Of a DNA stretch of 46,793 bases, positions 1-8,773 are shown one piece after another. Position numbers and translations under genes: made by a program. Position 1 is the stretch's first letter; each line of letters starts with the position of its first letter. Source of the DNA: JBBSGA01 sp038254585 (GTDB lineage: Bacteria > Chloroflexota > Chloroflexia > Chloroflexales > Kallotenuaceae); contig JBBSGA010000005.1 of the NCBI GenBank assembly GCA_038254585.1, forward strand, positions 1 through 46,793. The letters run 5' to 3'. The notes beneath the pieces are model-generated. The model did not search any database. It had not been told where the DNA came from and saw only the letters and a list, made by a program, of their open reading frames with translations.

Positions 1-132
1 ACGATTCCCGACGCGGTGATGGCGACGCTTGCGATCCACGCACACGACGTCTGTCCGCAATGGAACTACACTATTCATCCGCGTCCAGCCACTGCTCCCT
101 CCTGCCCCGATGGGGAAGTTATAGCTTTATGA
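1..132 (+). CDS. C-terminal fragment of a probable transposase (ISAzo13-like), cut by window start
   Basis: Frame 1 is open from the first base to a TGA at 130-132 and encodes 43 residues including a PQWNYTIHPRP stretch. From memory, WNYTI near the C-terminus is typical of ISAzo13-type DDE transposases. The upstream part is outside the window, so neither the catalytic residues nor the IS ends can be seen. The following 245 bases up to the dehydrogenase show no clear gene. It could be another protein that merely shares this short motif, so the family call is tentative. Confidence 0.4.
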   Translation, partial: TIPDAVMATLAIHAHDVCPQWNYTIHPRPATAPSCPDGEVIAL

Positions 133-377
133 ATCCTTAGGGGGGGCGGCCTCCAAGAGAAGAGTCTATTGTGCGCGTCAATCGCGCCATGCGACCAATT
201 GTTTGAGCTCTGATGGATTCCACGGTGCGTCCCATCCACTTCGCCTCCGCTCCTCTCAAACATAGAGGCGCATCAGTTCATGATACTCTTATCAGGAGCG
301 GGCTATAGGCCGCGCCCGTGGCATGATCGAGCGGACGGGCACCAACCTTTCGCCGAGCAGTAACCAGGAGATGTGCT

Positions 378-1391
378 ATGAAAGCTGTCGTGGTCGAAAA
401 GCCGAAGTCGGTCTCGGTCCAGGATGTGGCGACGCCGGTGCCGGGTCCGGGGGAAGTCGTCGTCGAGGTCGCCGCGTGCGGTATCTGTGGCACCGACAAA
501 CATATCTACAACGGCACCTTCCTGTCCCATTACCCACTTACCCCCGGCCATGAGTTCAGTGGCACGATCGCGGAAGTCGGCGCGGGCGTTATGGATGTCA
601 AGGCCGGAGACCGGGTCGCCGTCGATCCTTCGCTCTTCTGCGGCGAATGCTACTACTGCCGAAAGCTCCAGGGCAATCACTGCCTGAACTGGGGCGCGAT
701 CGGCGACACGGTCAGTGGCGCCTTCGCGGAGTACGTTAAAGCTCCGGCCCGTAACTGCTACAAGCTGCCCGACGGAATGTCGTTCAACGCGGCTGCGCTG
801 ATTGAGCCGCTCTCCTGCGTCGTCTACGGACAGAAGCGGCTCCAGCCGCAGCCCGGGGATAGTGTGCTCCTCTTGGGCGCCGGCCCGATGTCGCTCCTCT
901 GGACGCAGATGCTGCGCCACGGCAACGCCGGCCAGATCGTCGTAACCGACCTCTATGCTTCGCGCCTGGAGACCGCTGCACGCCATGGCGCTTCAGCCAC
1001 GGTGGTGGCGGGTACAGACCAGGGTGAGCGGCTGCGCGAGCTGGCTCCGATGGGATTCGACATTGTGATCGACGTGACGGGTCTCCCGGAGGTTCTCGAG
1101 AACGGCTTCAACTACGTGCGTCCGGTGGGCAAGGTCATGATCTTTGGTGTCTGCCCCCTGAAGAGCACCATCACGATCAACCCGTTTCAGGTGTACAACA
1201 AAGACCTGACGATCCTGGGCTCGATGGCGCTCAACTATACCTTCACCGAGGCTATCGCGTTGCTCGAGGCCGGCGCCGTGGAAGTCGCGTCGCTTGTTAG
1301 CCATAAGCTCCCTCTGGGTGATTTCGCCGACGCGCTCGCACTCGCCGGGAGCCGCGACTCGGTGAAGGTGCAGATCCAGCCTGCAATGTAG
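378..1391 (+). CDS. Zinc-dependent alcohol/polyol dehydrogenase (MDR family)
   Basis: A 337-residue cytosolic medium-chain dehydrogenase, of the sorbitol/threonine dehydrogenase type, that oxidises an alcohol or polyol with NAD(P)+. The N-terminal GroES-like domain carries the catalytic zinc ligands (CGICGTDKH around residue 35 and GHEFSG around 60). The four-cysteine structural zinc loop is CGECYYCRKLQGNHC at about 92-106. The Rossmann nucleotide site is LLLGAGPMSLL near 165. Length fits the family. The start is chosen because an AGGAG ribosome site lies about 7 bases upstream of the ATG. It stands alone, with about 245 bases of gene-free sequence before it and 137 after. The substrate cannot be read from the sequence; sugar alcohols are likely given the sugar-related genes elsewhere in the window. 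Confidence 0.9.
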   Translation: MKAVVVEKPKSVSVQDVATPVPGPGEVVVEVAACGICGTDKHIYNGTFLSHYPLTPGHEFSGTIAEVGAGVMDVKAGDRVAVDPSLFCGECYYCRKLQGNHCLNWGAIGDTVSGAFAEYVKAPARNCYKLPDGMSFNAAALIEPLSCVVYGQKRLQPQPGDSVLLLGAGPMSLLWTQMLRHGNAGQIVVTDLYASRLETAARHGASATVVAGTDQGERLRELAPMGFDIVIDVTGLPEVLENGFNYVRPVGKVMIFGVCPLKSTITINPFQVYNKDLTILGSMALNYTFTEAIALLEAGAVEVASLVSHKLPLGDFADALALAGSRDSVKVQIQPAM

Positions 1392-1528
1392 CAGCCGGGG
1401 GAGGTTCGTAGGCAAGACAAACAGCGGCCGCGATATGCCGGCCGATCGAGGACCGAGGCCGCGGCGATTCCACGCTCGCCGTCATAGCGGAGGCGCAACC
1501 CGAGGCGCCAAGCAGCCGTCTCATAGCT

Positions 1529-2275
1529 ATGCACGATGTGACGGCAGCCGAGGTGAGAGAGCGAGCACTCGATCAGGTCTTCGCACCCGTAGACCGCGAC
1601 AAACAAATGGAGCGCATCGGCGGCGGTTTCGAGACCGAGGTCTACCTGGGAGAAAACGGCAGATACCTCGTCAAGCTAAAGAGCGAGCTCGGGGCCGACG
1701 TGCCGACGGCACTGCGACACGCTCGAAGGATGCGCGAGGTCGCGGAGCAGTTTGCCGCTTGCCTGGGCCCGGAGCACAGCATACCCAGCTACTACCTGTT
1801 GTCTCGGGACAGTGCCGGTAAGGTACAGGTGCTCGTCATTCAACCCTTTATCAGGCATGGCCGGCCGCTCTACAAGGTCGCCTACCCTGATCTAAGCGCG
1901 GATGAGCGCCGGGAGGTGTCCGATCAGCTTCGAGAGATCGTCCAGCGCGAGCTCGCTCTCTACCGTGAGGTCGGGTATATGCCGGACCTGTATGGCCTGA
2001 GCAGCGCCAGCCGCTCGCAGCGGTTAAGCATGAGCGCACCGCACATGCTGCCGTGGCATTTGTGGAGCTTTTTGATCGGCCGCAATCTGCTCTGCTCCTG
2101 TAACCTGCTGCTTACCGACGGCCCAGCTCGCCGCGTCGTGTTGATCGATTACGACCTGGTGCGCTGGCATCCGCTGCTCCGCCGCATGTACTTCGCGGTT
2201 CGGTGCCTGCTCTGTTGGCGGGATAACGTCTTGATCGATCGCATGGAACGAGGCGATCCCGCGGCGACGGGTTGA
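1529..2275 (+). CDS. Protein-kinase-fold hypothetical protein
   Basis: A 248-residue protein I cannot assign to a named family. It has the outline of a kinase or phosphotransferase fold. A glycine-rich loop (ERIGGGFETEVYLG, about 27-40) precedes YLVKLK, whose lysine could bind ATP. A hydrophobic beta strand (VQVLVIQPFI) could be the hinge. Near the C-terminus CNLLLTDG then VVLIDYDLVRW (about 195-212) resemble the catalytic loop and the metal-binding DFG-type segment, with IDYD instead of DFG. No HRD motif is visible. No convincing ribosome site precedes the ATG at 1529; an internal ATG at 1604 just before the glycine loop is possible. A lipopolysaccharide-kinase-like or aminoglycoside-phosphotransferase-like role is an inference only. 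Confidence 0.6.
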   Translation: MHDVTAAEVRERALDQVFAPVDRDKQMERIGGGFETEVYLGENGRYLVKLKSELGADVPTALRHARRMREVAEQFAACLGPEHSIPSYYLLSRDSAGKVQVLVIQPFIRHGRPLYKVAYPDLSADERREVSDQLREIVQRELALYREVGYMPDLYGLSSASRSQRLSMSAPHMLPWHLWSFLIGRNLLCSCNLLLTDGPARRVVLIDYDLVRWHPLLRRMYFAVRCLLCWRDNVLIDRMERGDPAATG

Positions 2276-2305
2276 TTTGAGCTAGAATCTGATATCTTCC
2301 TGCCG

Positions 2306-2596
2306 TTATTCCTGCGCCCGGCTGCCGGCACTCGATCCGTAGGCGTCCATAGCGCCGGGCCCGCTCTGCCTGGCCCGTGCGGTTGACCCGCCTTTGCGTC
2401 CGATTGCCGCCATGTGCTCCCGGTTTCGACTCACCGTGACACCGCCCTTGCGGCCGGCTTCGCGCGCCTCTTCCGGTGAGAACTCATGTGCCGTTCCTTT
2501 TTCGTGGGAGGCGCGACCTCCTTCGCTGGCGATGCGTCGCTGTTTTTCGGGCTCCATCGATGCGAATCCTCGCTCGTCTTTCCCTTCACGCGCCAT
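2306..2596 (-). CDS. KGG-repeat general stress protein
   Basis: A 96-residue, very hydrophilic protein with several copies of the short KGG motif (EGGRASHEKGT, EAGRKGGVTVSRNREHM, IGRKGGSTARAR). This pattern is the hallmark of the GsiB/YciG-type stress-induced, LEA-like proteins. Such proteins are thought to protect the cell in desiccation or starvation, though the molecular role is unsettled. The start at 2596 (MAREGKDERGF) is preferred over a codon 7 residues upstream because AAGGAG lies 7 bases before it. It follows the thioredoxin/NHL gene on the same strand, but a strong 18-bp hairpin (2665-2706) lies between them. Confidence 0.8.
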   Translation of the reverse strand: MAREGKDERGFASMEPEKQRRIASEGGRASHEKGTAHEFSPEEAREAGRKGGVTVSRNREHMAAIGRKGGSTARARQSGPGAMDAYGSSAGSRAQE

Positions 2597-2664
2597 GGCT
2601 GCACTCCTTCTGCACAATGAGTCGCGCGGCTGAGCAAGAACTGTGCCAGGTGTCTCTTTTGGGG

Positions 2665-2706
2665 ACGACGAGCGGGCGAGGAATCTACTCCTCGCCCGCT
2701 CGTCGT
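2665..2706. terminator. Perfect 18-bp inverted repeat with 6-base loop
   Basis: Left arm ACGACGAGCGGGCGAGGA and right arm TCCTCGCCCGCTCGTCGT are exactly complementary and enclose the loop ATCTAC. It lies after the stop of the thioredoxin/NHL gene (2742) and before the KGG gene start (2596). No T-tract follows on either strand, so it is not a textbook Rho-independent terminator. It could stop transcription, protect the mRNA 3' end or bind a protein. Confidence 0.6.
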
Positions 2707-2741
2707 TCTCGGGGCGCGCCGGAAGCCTTGCCTATCGGCCG

Positions 2742-4625
2742 CTACATGTGGCCGAGTGATGGCCGGTATTGGATCCGCCCGTCGGTGGGACCATCCGCGA
2801 CGACGTGAACCGGAACAATCAAGCGCGCATCGTGAATCAGGCAAAGACGCTCATCTTGCTCCTGACATGGATAGAGTGTCAGGTCGAGCACTACGGTGCG
2901 GTCCGAGTCGAGATGAAGGTCGATTGACGGTGCCTCGACGGGCCCGAAGGTGCGCACTTCTCCATCCGGGGCTTCCCGCAACGTCCGTGGCGCCTGGGGA
3001 TTAAGCTTGTAGCCAGGTGGTAGGGGGATGTCGAGCGTGAGCGTTACGTTTCCACGGCCGAGCGTTACGGGTTCGAGCCGGATGCTCGCGCGCTCTTCGA
3101 CGCTCGCTTGATGCAGCCGATCCAGGCCGCGAAGCACGAGAATTCGAAGCGTGCGGACCTCGAGATCGGCGACTCGCACCAGGTGGTTGTTGGTGTCCGC
3201 GATGTAGAGCAACCTTCCCATCGGGCTCACACCCTCGGGCTCGAAGAGTTGTGCCGTGTCAAACAACCCGTCGGCATGCCCGGTCATCCCTGATCCGATT
3301 AACGTCGCTACGCTGCCTGTAGACGGATTGAGCCGCTTGATCTTATGGTTGTAGCTGTCGGCGATAAAGACGGCGCCGTCGGCATAGGCGATGCCCGTCG
3401 GATGCTGGAGCCGTACCTCCGGGCCCGTACCGTCGACGTCTCCGAAGTCGAAAAGGCCCTCGCCGACGAGTGTGCGCACCTGCGCATCCACGGGCGCCTC
3501 CGGATCGAGCACGATGGCACGTATCGCGCTCGCCTCCGCATCGGCTACAAAGAGAAAGGCCCCGCCAGCTGCCAGACCACTGGGCTGGTTGAAGCCGGCC
3601 TTGCTGCGCGCTCCGTCGACCAGGGCTTCGTAGCCGCTGCCGGCGAACGGACCGAGCTGCTCTTCGTTGAGCAGCACCCAGATCTGGTGCGAGCCGGCCA
3701 TCGCAATGAAGACCACCCCGCCTTCCGCGTAGAGGTCCCATGGCGAGCGTAGAGGTATGCTCGTGGGCGGGCCAAGCGTGAAGCGCCCATGGGCCTTCTG
3801 TCCTGTCCCTGCTACGGTGCGCACTCGCCCACTTCCGAGGTCAATCGCCCGTATGGCATGATTATCCGTATCGGCCACGTAGAGGGTTTCGCCCTCCAGC
3901 GCCAAACCATGCGGGCCGCGGAAGGCTGCCTCGGAAGGAGGGCCATCCTTCAGGCCGGCCGCGCCACTCCCGAAGACTCGCCGGATCTCCCCAGCCGTCC
4001 CATCCTCCGTGAGCTGCAGCTCGAGAATCCGGTGATGGCCGGTGTCGGCGACGAAGAGCCGGCCGTCAGACGTGGCCAGCAGCTTCGAAGGATAGCTGAG
4101 CGGACGTGCCGGCTCGACGACCATTTCAGGTTGAAGCTCAAGCGGACGGCGGTCGAGCACCCCCTTTTGCTCTGCCTGCTCGATCATTGTCTTGATAGTT
4201 GGTTCGAGCGCCTCGGCCTGGATTTCGCCCGACTGTGATCCGACGTAATATCCCTCGGGATCGATCAGAACGATCGTCGGCCAGCCGCGAACCGCATACT
4301 GCGACCAGATCTGGAAGCCCGCGTCGTTGGCCACCGGATGCCGGATGTCGTGGCGCAGGACCGCCTCACGGATATTGGCCGTTAGGTGCTCGGAAGGAAA
4401 CTTGGCCGAGTGGATCCCAATGACGACCAGCTCGTTCGGAAACTGCTCACGAAGTCGGCGCAACTGCGCGACGTTGTGGTGGCAGTTGATTCAGCAGTAG
4501 GTCCAGAATTCGAGCAAGACGATCTTGCCGCGAAGCTCTCTGAGCGTAAGCGGACGCACCGTATTGAGCCACTCGAGGTCTTGCGTAAGCTCTGGTGCGC
4601 GAATCTTTTCGTCAAAGTTGGACAT
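2742..4625 (-). CDS. Thioredoxin/TlpA-like NHL-repeat protein; candidate selenoprotein with in-frame TGA (Sec45)
   Basis: Reading from the ATG at 4625 (AAAGGAG 7 bases upstream) gives 627 residues if one TGA (4491-4493, codon 45) is read through. The N-terminus runs MSNFDEKIRAPELTQDLEWL and leads to LEFWTYC-(TGA)-INCHHN. Relatives of this thioredoxin + NHL family (NHLRC2-like) carry FWTYCCINC there, so the TGA replaces the first Cys of the CxxC redox centre, giving a possible UxxC. A SECIS-like hairpin follows (4454-4472). After the thioredoxin fold (about 5-150, with RGWPTIVLIDPEG), NHL beta-propeller repeats such as FVADTGHHRILEL and YVADTDNHAIRAID fill about 180-480, then a beta-rich C-terminal domain. 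Without readthrough only a 573-residue product lacking the redox motif could be made, from a TTG with no ribosome site. A true nonsense mutation or read error is the alternative. Confidence 0.8.
4448..4478 (-). promoter_or_regulatory. Candidate bacterial SECIS element just after the TGA codon
   Basis: On the mRNA, numbering the U of UGA as 1, bases 22-28 (GUCGCGC) pair with 33-40 (GCGCCGAC) with one bulged C. This is a 7-bp stem capped by the loop AGUU. A lower CAC/GUG helix (16-18 with 44-46) extends it. The apical loop starts 25 nt after the UGA and has a G at its second position. Both fit what is known of bacterial SECIS elements (loop some 16-37 nt from UGA, G among the first two loop bases). 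The hairpin lies in coding sequence, as such elements do. GC-rich DNA forms hairpins by chance, so conservation must decide. Confidence 0.5.
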
Positions 4626-4735
4626 GGCACACTCCTTTCGGCCCTATACGAGCGGTGGGGGAAACCCGGATCTGCCTGGCCTCCCTGCGCTATCTTCGTG
4701 GAACGACAGGCCAGCATACGTCGACGAGGGTCGTG

Positions 4736-5197
4736 TTACAGGCGGCATCGGAAGACGAGCATGTCCTGGATGCGGATCCCGTTTTCGTAATGCGGCTCGC
4801 GGTAATAGCGGAAGTAATTGTGGCGGACGCTGTCCATCCTGAACCCGCATTTCTGATAGAAGGCCACGTTGGAGATACTCGAGTTCGCCGTGCCGACAAG
4901 CATCTCGCGCTTGCCGCGGCGACGCGCTTCCTCCATGAGCCAGGCGACAAACTGTTTGCCCCGACCTCGACTCTGCTCTTCTGGGACGATTGCCAACTCC
5001 ATAATCTCGCAGGGATCGTCGCGCCACTGCATCGTCGCGGCCCCCAATAGGCGATCTTCATCATCCATACGGTAGACGACGTCGACGAGGTGGGCAAGCC
5101 CCCAGCGCAGAGCCGGCTCGGACTCTTCCGCCTGTAAGAGCACCGGCACCAGCTCGTCGATCTCCTGGACTGAAGCCTGGCGGATGGTCGCGCTCAT
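4736..5197 (-). CDS. GNAT-family N-acetyltransferase
   Basis: A 153-residue acetyl-CoA-dependent N-acyltransferase. The family's motif A is visible as MELAIVPEEQSRGRGKQF (about 70-88), where SRGRGK is the Q/RxxGxG/A acetyl-CoA pyrophosphate loop. ANSSISNVAFYQKCGF (about 104-119) is the usual motif B ahead of the C-terminal strands. The substrate is unknown. The start MSATIRQAS at 5197 is chosen because it gives the normal GNAT length and has GGAAG before it. The frame is open further upstream but there overlaps the peptidase. Its ATG lies 10 bases after the S9 peptidase stop, so the two are probably co-transcribed. Confidence 0.85.
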   Translation of the reverse strand: MSATIRQASVQEIDELVPVLLQAEESEPALRWGLAHLVDVVYRMDDEDRLLGAATMQWRDDPCEIMELAIVPEEQSRGRGKQFVAWLMEEARRRGKREMLVGTANSSISNVAFYQKCGFRMDSVRHNYFRYYREPHYENGIRIQDMLVFRCRL

Positions 5198-5207
5198 ACG
5201 CTTCCGC

Positions 5208-7070
5208 TCACGCCTGCTCATCCCCGGCCGGTCCAAGGGCCTCCTCGAAGAAGTCCGCCAGGCGGCGATAGAGTTTCGCCTGGTTAGCCGGCCTCGCGAT
5301 ACCATGCCCTTCGTCCTGAAAGACCAGGAGCTCATAAGCTATGCCGTGCGCTTCGAGCTGTCTCACGACCTGCCGCACGTTCTCGGGTGTTACATTCGGA
5401 TCCTGAGCTCCCTGGACGATCAGGAGGCGACCGCGAATATTCTGCACGAAATTGATCGGCGAGCGCTCGTGGTAGCGCTCGGGGATTTGCTCGGGGCTGC
5501 CACCCAACATTTCTTCGCTATATGGCCGCAGATCCGGCCGGGTAGTGTTGTAGTCGACTACCAGGTCGGTCATACCGCAGATCGGCGCTGCGGCGGCAAC
5601 GACATCCGGTGGGTAGTGGGTGATCAAGAACCAGGAGCTGTACCCGCCATAGGAGGTGCCGGTCACGCCGATGCCGCTCGGCCGTGCCAGCCCGGCCTCG
5701 ATCAGCGTCTGGGCTCCCGCGACGATATCGGCCTGCTCGCGCCCGCCCCATCCGTCCTTTTTGATCGCCTCCTGATAGGGCAGACCGAAGCCTGTGCTGC
5801 CGCGATAATTCACGTCGAGCACATTGAAGCCCCGCCGGATGTAGTATTGGATCTCGGGGCGCACCCGGTCTTCGGAGTGTGCCGTTGGACCGCCGTGCAC
5901 GTAGATGATCGCACGGCGCGGATTCGGCTCCGCGCGGTAGAGCCATCCCTGGATCGCTAGCCCGTCCTCGGACCGCCAGCGCAAATCCTCGGCCGGCGCG
6001 AGGTCGGCCGGATCTAGATCGGTATGCTTCCACACACGCGTTAGCGATCGGCGATCGGCGGCCACGCGTGTGTGGGCATCCCAGCGGACGAGCTCAGGTG
6101 GTGTCGTGGCCGAGTAGCTCAGCCCAATCCACGCGCCGTCCGCGGCTCGACCAAGTGGAAGCAGGTTGCCGGAGAGGCCTGGGAAGGCGGTTTCGATGCC
6201 CGTCTCGGCGTCGATCCAGCTTGGTATGTGCCCCGCGTCCTGCACCTCGTCCACGACGATCGATCCATCTGGCGAAAGGAGCGCATCCTCGACATTCCGC
6301 CGTGGGTCGTCGATCAGCCATCGTATCTCGCCGCTGGAGCGGTGGTAAATGCCGAGGCTGCGGTAGGTTTGCGGCTGCCCGCCACGCGATTCTGAGAGTA
6401 CGAGGATGCGTTCGCCGTCCGGAAACCACGTTGCCACAGCCTTGACCGTGTCGCCGAAGTTCAGCACTTCGCGATCCTCATGCCCTTCTACGTCGACGAC
6501 ATACCACTGGCGTCCGGACGGATTCCGGTCCTGCCGTGGATACAACAGATGCGTCCCCTGGCGGTTGAGCATGGGAACGAACCACGCCGCCCGTTCCGGC
6601 TGTGCGATCGCTCGGCATTCGCCGGTCGCGAGGTCGTGCCGGTAGAGCCAAGTAGGCTCGATCGGTGTGCGCGTCTGCGCATCGTAGTTCGCGCCATAGA
6701 AAAGCGTCCTTCCGTCAGGATGAAGCTCGCCGCCACGGATGAAGTAGGGCGGATGGTCTTCGGTCAGGGGCTGCATCTCCAGTGGCCGGTCGATCTCGAC
6801 GCGGAAGAGCCGCACCCGCTCGTCGCCGTCGTGATCCTCGGCTACGATCACCGTGCGCGAGTCCGGCGCCCAGCTGACGAGCACGGTTTCCTCGGGTGTA
6901 TGCGTCAATGCGACGGGCGGCTTCGAGCCATCGCTCGGCACCACGAAGACGTCGACGTTCTCGTGCACCCGGTACCAGCTGAACGCGATGAAGCGTCCGT
7001 CGGGCGACAGCTTCGCCGCTAAGACAGTGGGAAGTCCGAGTAGCTGCTCCAAGAACAGGTTGGTGGTCAC
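5208..7070 (-). CDS. S9-family serine peptidase (acylaminoacyl/dipeptidyl peptidase type)
   Basis: A 620-residue prolyl-oligopeptidase-family enzyme that cleaves short peptides. The N-terminal part is a beta-propeller with repeated LSPDGRFIAF, SWAPDSRTVIV, ELHPDGRTLFY and WFPDGERILVL blades. From about residue 380 the alpha/beta hydrolase domain begins. The catalytic triad is visible: Ser in GTSYGGYS (about 470), Asp in QGAQDPNVTP (about 560) and His in DEGHGIA (about 590). No signal peptide is seen, so it is likely cytosolic. The GTG at 7070 is preferred because GAGGGAGA lies just upstream and VTTNLFLEQLLGLP starts the usual propeller lead-in. The GNAT gene follows directly. Confidence 0.9.
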   Translation of the reverse strand: MTTNLFLEQLLGLPTVLAAKLSPDGRFIAFSWYRVHENVDVFVVPSDGSKPPVALTHTPEETVLVSWAPDSRTVIVAEDHDGDERVRLFRVEIDRPLEMQPLTEDHPPYFIRGGELHPDGRTLFYGANYDAQTRTPIEPTWLYRHDLATGECRAIAQPERAAWFVPMLNRQGTHLLYPRQDRNPSGRQWYVVDVEGHEDREVLNFGDTVKAVATWFPDGERILVLSESRGGQPQTYRSLGIYHRSSGEIRWLIDDPRRNVEDALLSPDGSIVVDEVQDAGHIPSWIDAETGIETAFPGLSGNLLPLGRAADGAWIGLSYSATTPPELVRWDAHTRVAADRRSLTRVWKHTDLDPADLAPAEDLRWRSEDGLAIQGWLYRAEPNPRRAIIYVHGGPTAHSEDRVRPEIQYYIRRGFNVLDVNYRGSTGFGLPYQEAIKKDGWGGREQADIVAGAQTLIEAGLARPSGIGVTGTSYGGYSSWFLITHYPPDVVAAAAPICGMTDLVVDYNTTRPDLRPYSEEMLGGSPEQIPERYHERSPINFVQNIRGRLLIVQGAQDPNVTPENVRQVVRQLEAHGIAYELLVFQDEGHGIARPANQAKLYRRLADFFEEALGPAGDEQA

Positions 7071-7178
7071 GCACAAATCTCCCTCGCTAAACACGGCCGT
7101 CAGGAAGCCCCGGTGCTGCACCCGAGCGGCTGCCAGGAGCACAGGGTCATGCTGCTCGGCTCAAGGATCTCTGACACG

Positions 7179-7508
7179 CTACCCCTTATTCAGCATCCCC
7201 GCTACCTCGCCGAAGGGCGCCCTCAGGACGATGCCGGGAACCGGGACCCACGCTGGCCGCCACATTACTTTGCCGAGCGTCTGGCTGAAGTCGCGATTCG
7301 CCTGCGGCTCGGGTGCCGTCGCATTCAGTGGCCCACGGACACGCTCATCTTCTAGCGCCAGCATGATCAGCCCGACCTGGTCGAGGAAATCACTGCCGGT
7401 TGCCGCGCTCTCGTCGAGAGGCGTGCCGTCGCGGAAGCCATAGTAGCCGACCGCCGAGGCGCAGACGAAAACGGCGCCCGGATATCTCTGCCGGTGCAGA
7501 GCCTCTGA
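7179..7508 (-). pseudogene. Decayed TIGR01777-type (YfcH-like) NAD-dependent epimerase
   Basis: The translated remnant keeps two blocks typical of this short-chain dehydrogenase/epimerase family. One is FVCASAVGYYGFRDGTPLDE with the YYG active-site region. The other is VGLIMLALEDERVRGPLNATAPEP followed by GKVMWRPAWVPVPGI. The N-terminal nucleotide-binding half is absent. The roughly 70 residues normally found between SDFL and the second block are deleted in frame: SDFLDQ runs straight into VGLIMLAL. The C-terminus also stops early (GEVAGMLNKG). It lies between the S9 peptidase and the aldo/keto reductase on the same strand. It is probably not functional. Confidence 0.75.
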
Positions 7509-7596
7509 TTTCCCGGCGCGGCCATTTGGAGCTTGGGTCGACGCGGCACCCGAGCTACACCGCAAGCTTCGTCGTGGTCTCGATTGCCCGACCCGG

Positions 7597-8574
7597 CTAT
7601 TTGGACCACCTCTGTGCTTCCGGATCCTCGGTCGAATAGCCCACGTCGTCGAGCTCGGGCCAGAGCTCGTCCGGGATTGCGTGATTGGCAAGCTCAATGG
7701 TCTGGTGCAATCGCTCCTGGCGGCTCATGCCCACGACGGTGGAGGCGATGCGTGGATCACGCAGCGAGAACTGGAGGGCGGCGGCGGCAAGCGGAACGTT
7801 GTAGCGCTTGCAGATGGCGTCGAGCTTGCGTGTCTGTTCGATCATCTCCTGGGGTGCGTCCTGGTACGCGTAGCGCGCATAGGCATCCGGCCCTTTGGCC
7901 AGAATGCCGCTGCCGTAGGGTGCCGCGTTGAGCACGCCGAGGCCGCGGCTGGATGCCATTTCCAGGAGCGGGTTCGCGCTGCGATTGAGCAGCGTATACC
8001 GATTATGGGTGATCACTGCCTCAAACGCGCCCGTGGCGACATAGCGCATCATCAGGTCAATCGGCCCGCCTGCTACGCCGATGTGCCCGATTACGCCTTG
8101 CTCCCTCAAGCGCAGCATAACATCTACCGGACCGCCTGGCGCCATCACGGTCTCGAAGGTCGTGTGCTCCGGATCGTGCAAGAAAACGATCGGAAGCCGG
8201 TCTAGGCCGAGGAGCTGCAGGCTCCGCTCTACCGAGCGTTTGATCTGCTCGCCGCTGAACTCGCCGGTCTGCAGATTGCGGTCGGCCTTGGTCCCGACGA
8301 TATAGCCGTCGGGCACGCCTCCAAGCTCGCGCACGACGATACCGATCCGGCGCTCGCTCTCGCCATCGCCGTAGGAGGCCGCCGTGTCGAAGAAGTTGAT
8401 CGGGCTCTTGAAAGCTTCCCGCAGCAGATCCAATGCCTGCTCCTCAGGAACGGAATAGGCGAACGTATCCGGCATGTCTCCCAGCGGCGCGCAGCCGATA
8501 CAGATGGACGTCACCCGGAGGCCGGTTTCCCCCAGCATACGCTGCGGTAGCTCTTCGGCGTTCCCTGTCATCAT
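7597..8574 (-). CDS. Aldo/keto reductase
   Basis: A 325-residue (beta/alpha)8 NAD(P)H-dependent oxidoreductase. Close in style to the D-threo-aldose/L-fucose 1-dehydrogenase branch, it acts on an aldehyde or sugar. The catalytic tetrad is visible: Asp and Tyr in NFFDTAASYGDGESE (about 60-75), Lys in YIVGTKADR (about 92) and His in PIVFLHDPEH (about 130). The phosphate-binding end is around STVVGMSRQERL. Two adjacent ATG codons (8574, 8571) follow an AAAGGAG at ideal distance. It is divergent from the PfpI gene, with about 200 bases between them that should hold both promoters, although no clean -35/-10 pair stands out. Confidence 0.88.
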   Translation of the reverse strand: MMTGNAEELPQRMLGETGLRVTSICIGCAPLGDMPDTFAYSVPEEQALDLLREAFKSPINFFDTAASYGDGESERRIGIVVRELGGVPDGYIVGTKADRNLQTGEFSGEQIKRSVERSLQLLGLDRLPIVFLHDPEHTTFETVMAPGGPVDVMLRLREQGVIGHIGVAGGPIDLMMRYVATGAFEAVITHNRYTLLNRSANPLLEMASSRGLGVLNAAPYGSGILAKGPDAYARYAYQDAPQEMIEQTRKLDAICKRYNVPLAAAALQFSLRDPRIASTVVGMSRQERLHQTIELANHAIPDELWPELDDVGYSTEDPEAQRWSK

Positions 8575-8773
8575 GAATGTCGCTCCTTTTGTTGGAGAGC
8601 TCCAGCTAACCGGCGGGATCATCGCCGTGACGTTACACCGGAGTGTCTCTCCCGCAGCAATCATAACACTCACGTCGTGTGGCATGCTTGTTGCAGCCCT
8701 ACGATGGAGGTCGACGATGCGTTCAGCTTCGTGTAGGACGGAGCAGAGCGAGTCGTGATATAAGGAGGAGCAG

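Noticed and set aside
1391..1528. A small gene between the first dehydrogenase and the kinase-fold gene
   Set aside because: Short frames exist but none has a ribosome site or a protein-like composition.
3060..3080. GGTTCGAGCC as a tRNA T-arm
   Set aside because: It lies inside the NHL-repeat coding region and no acceptor or anticodon stem can be formed around it.
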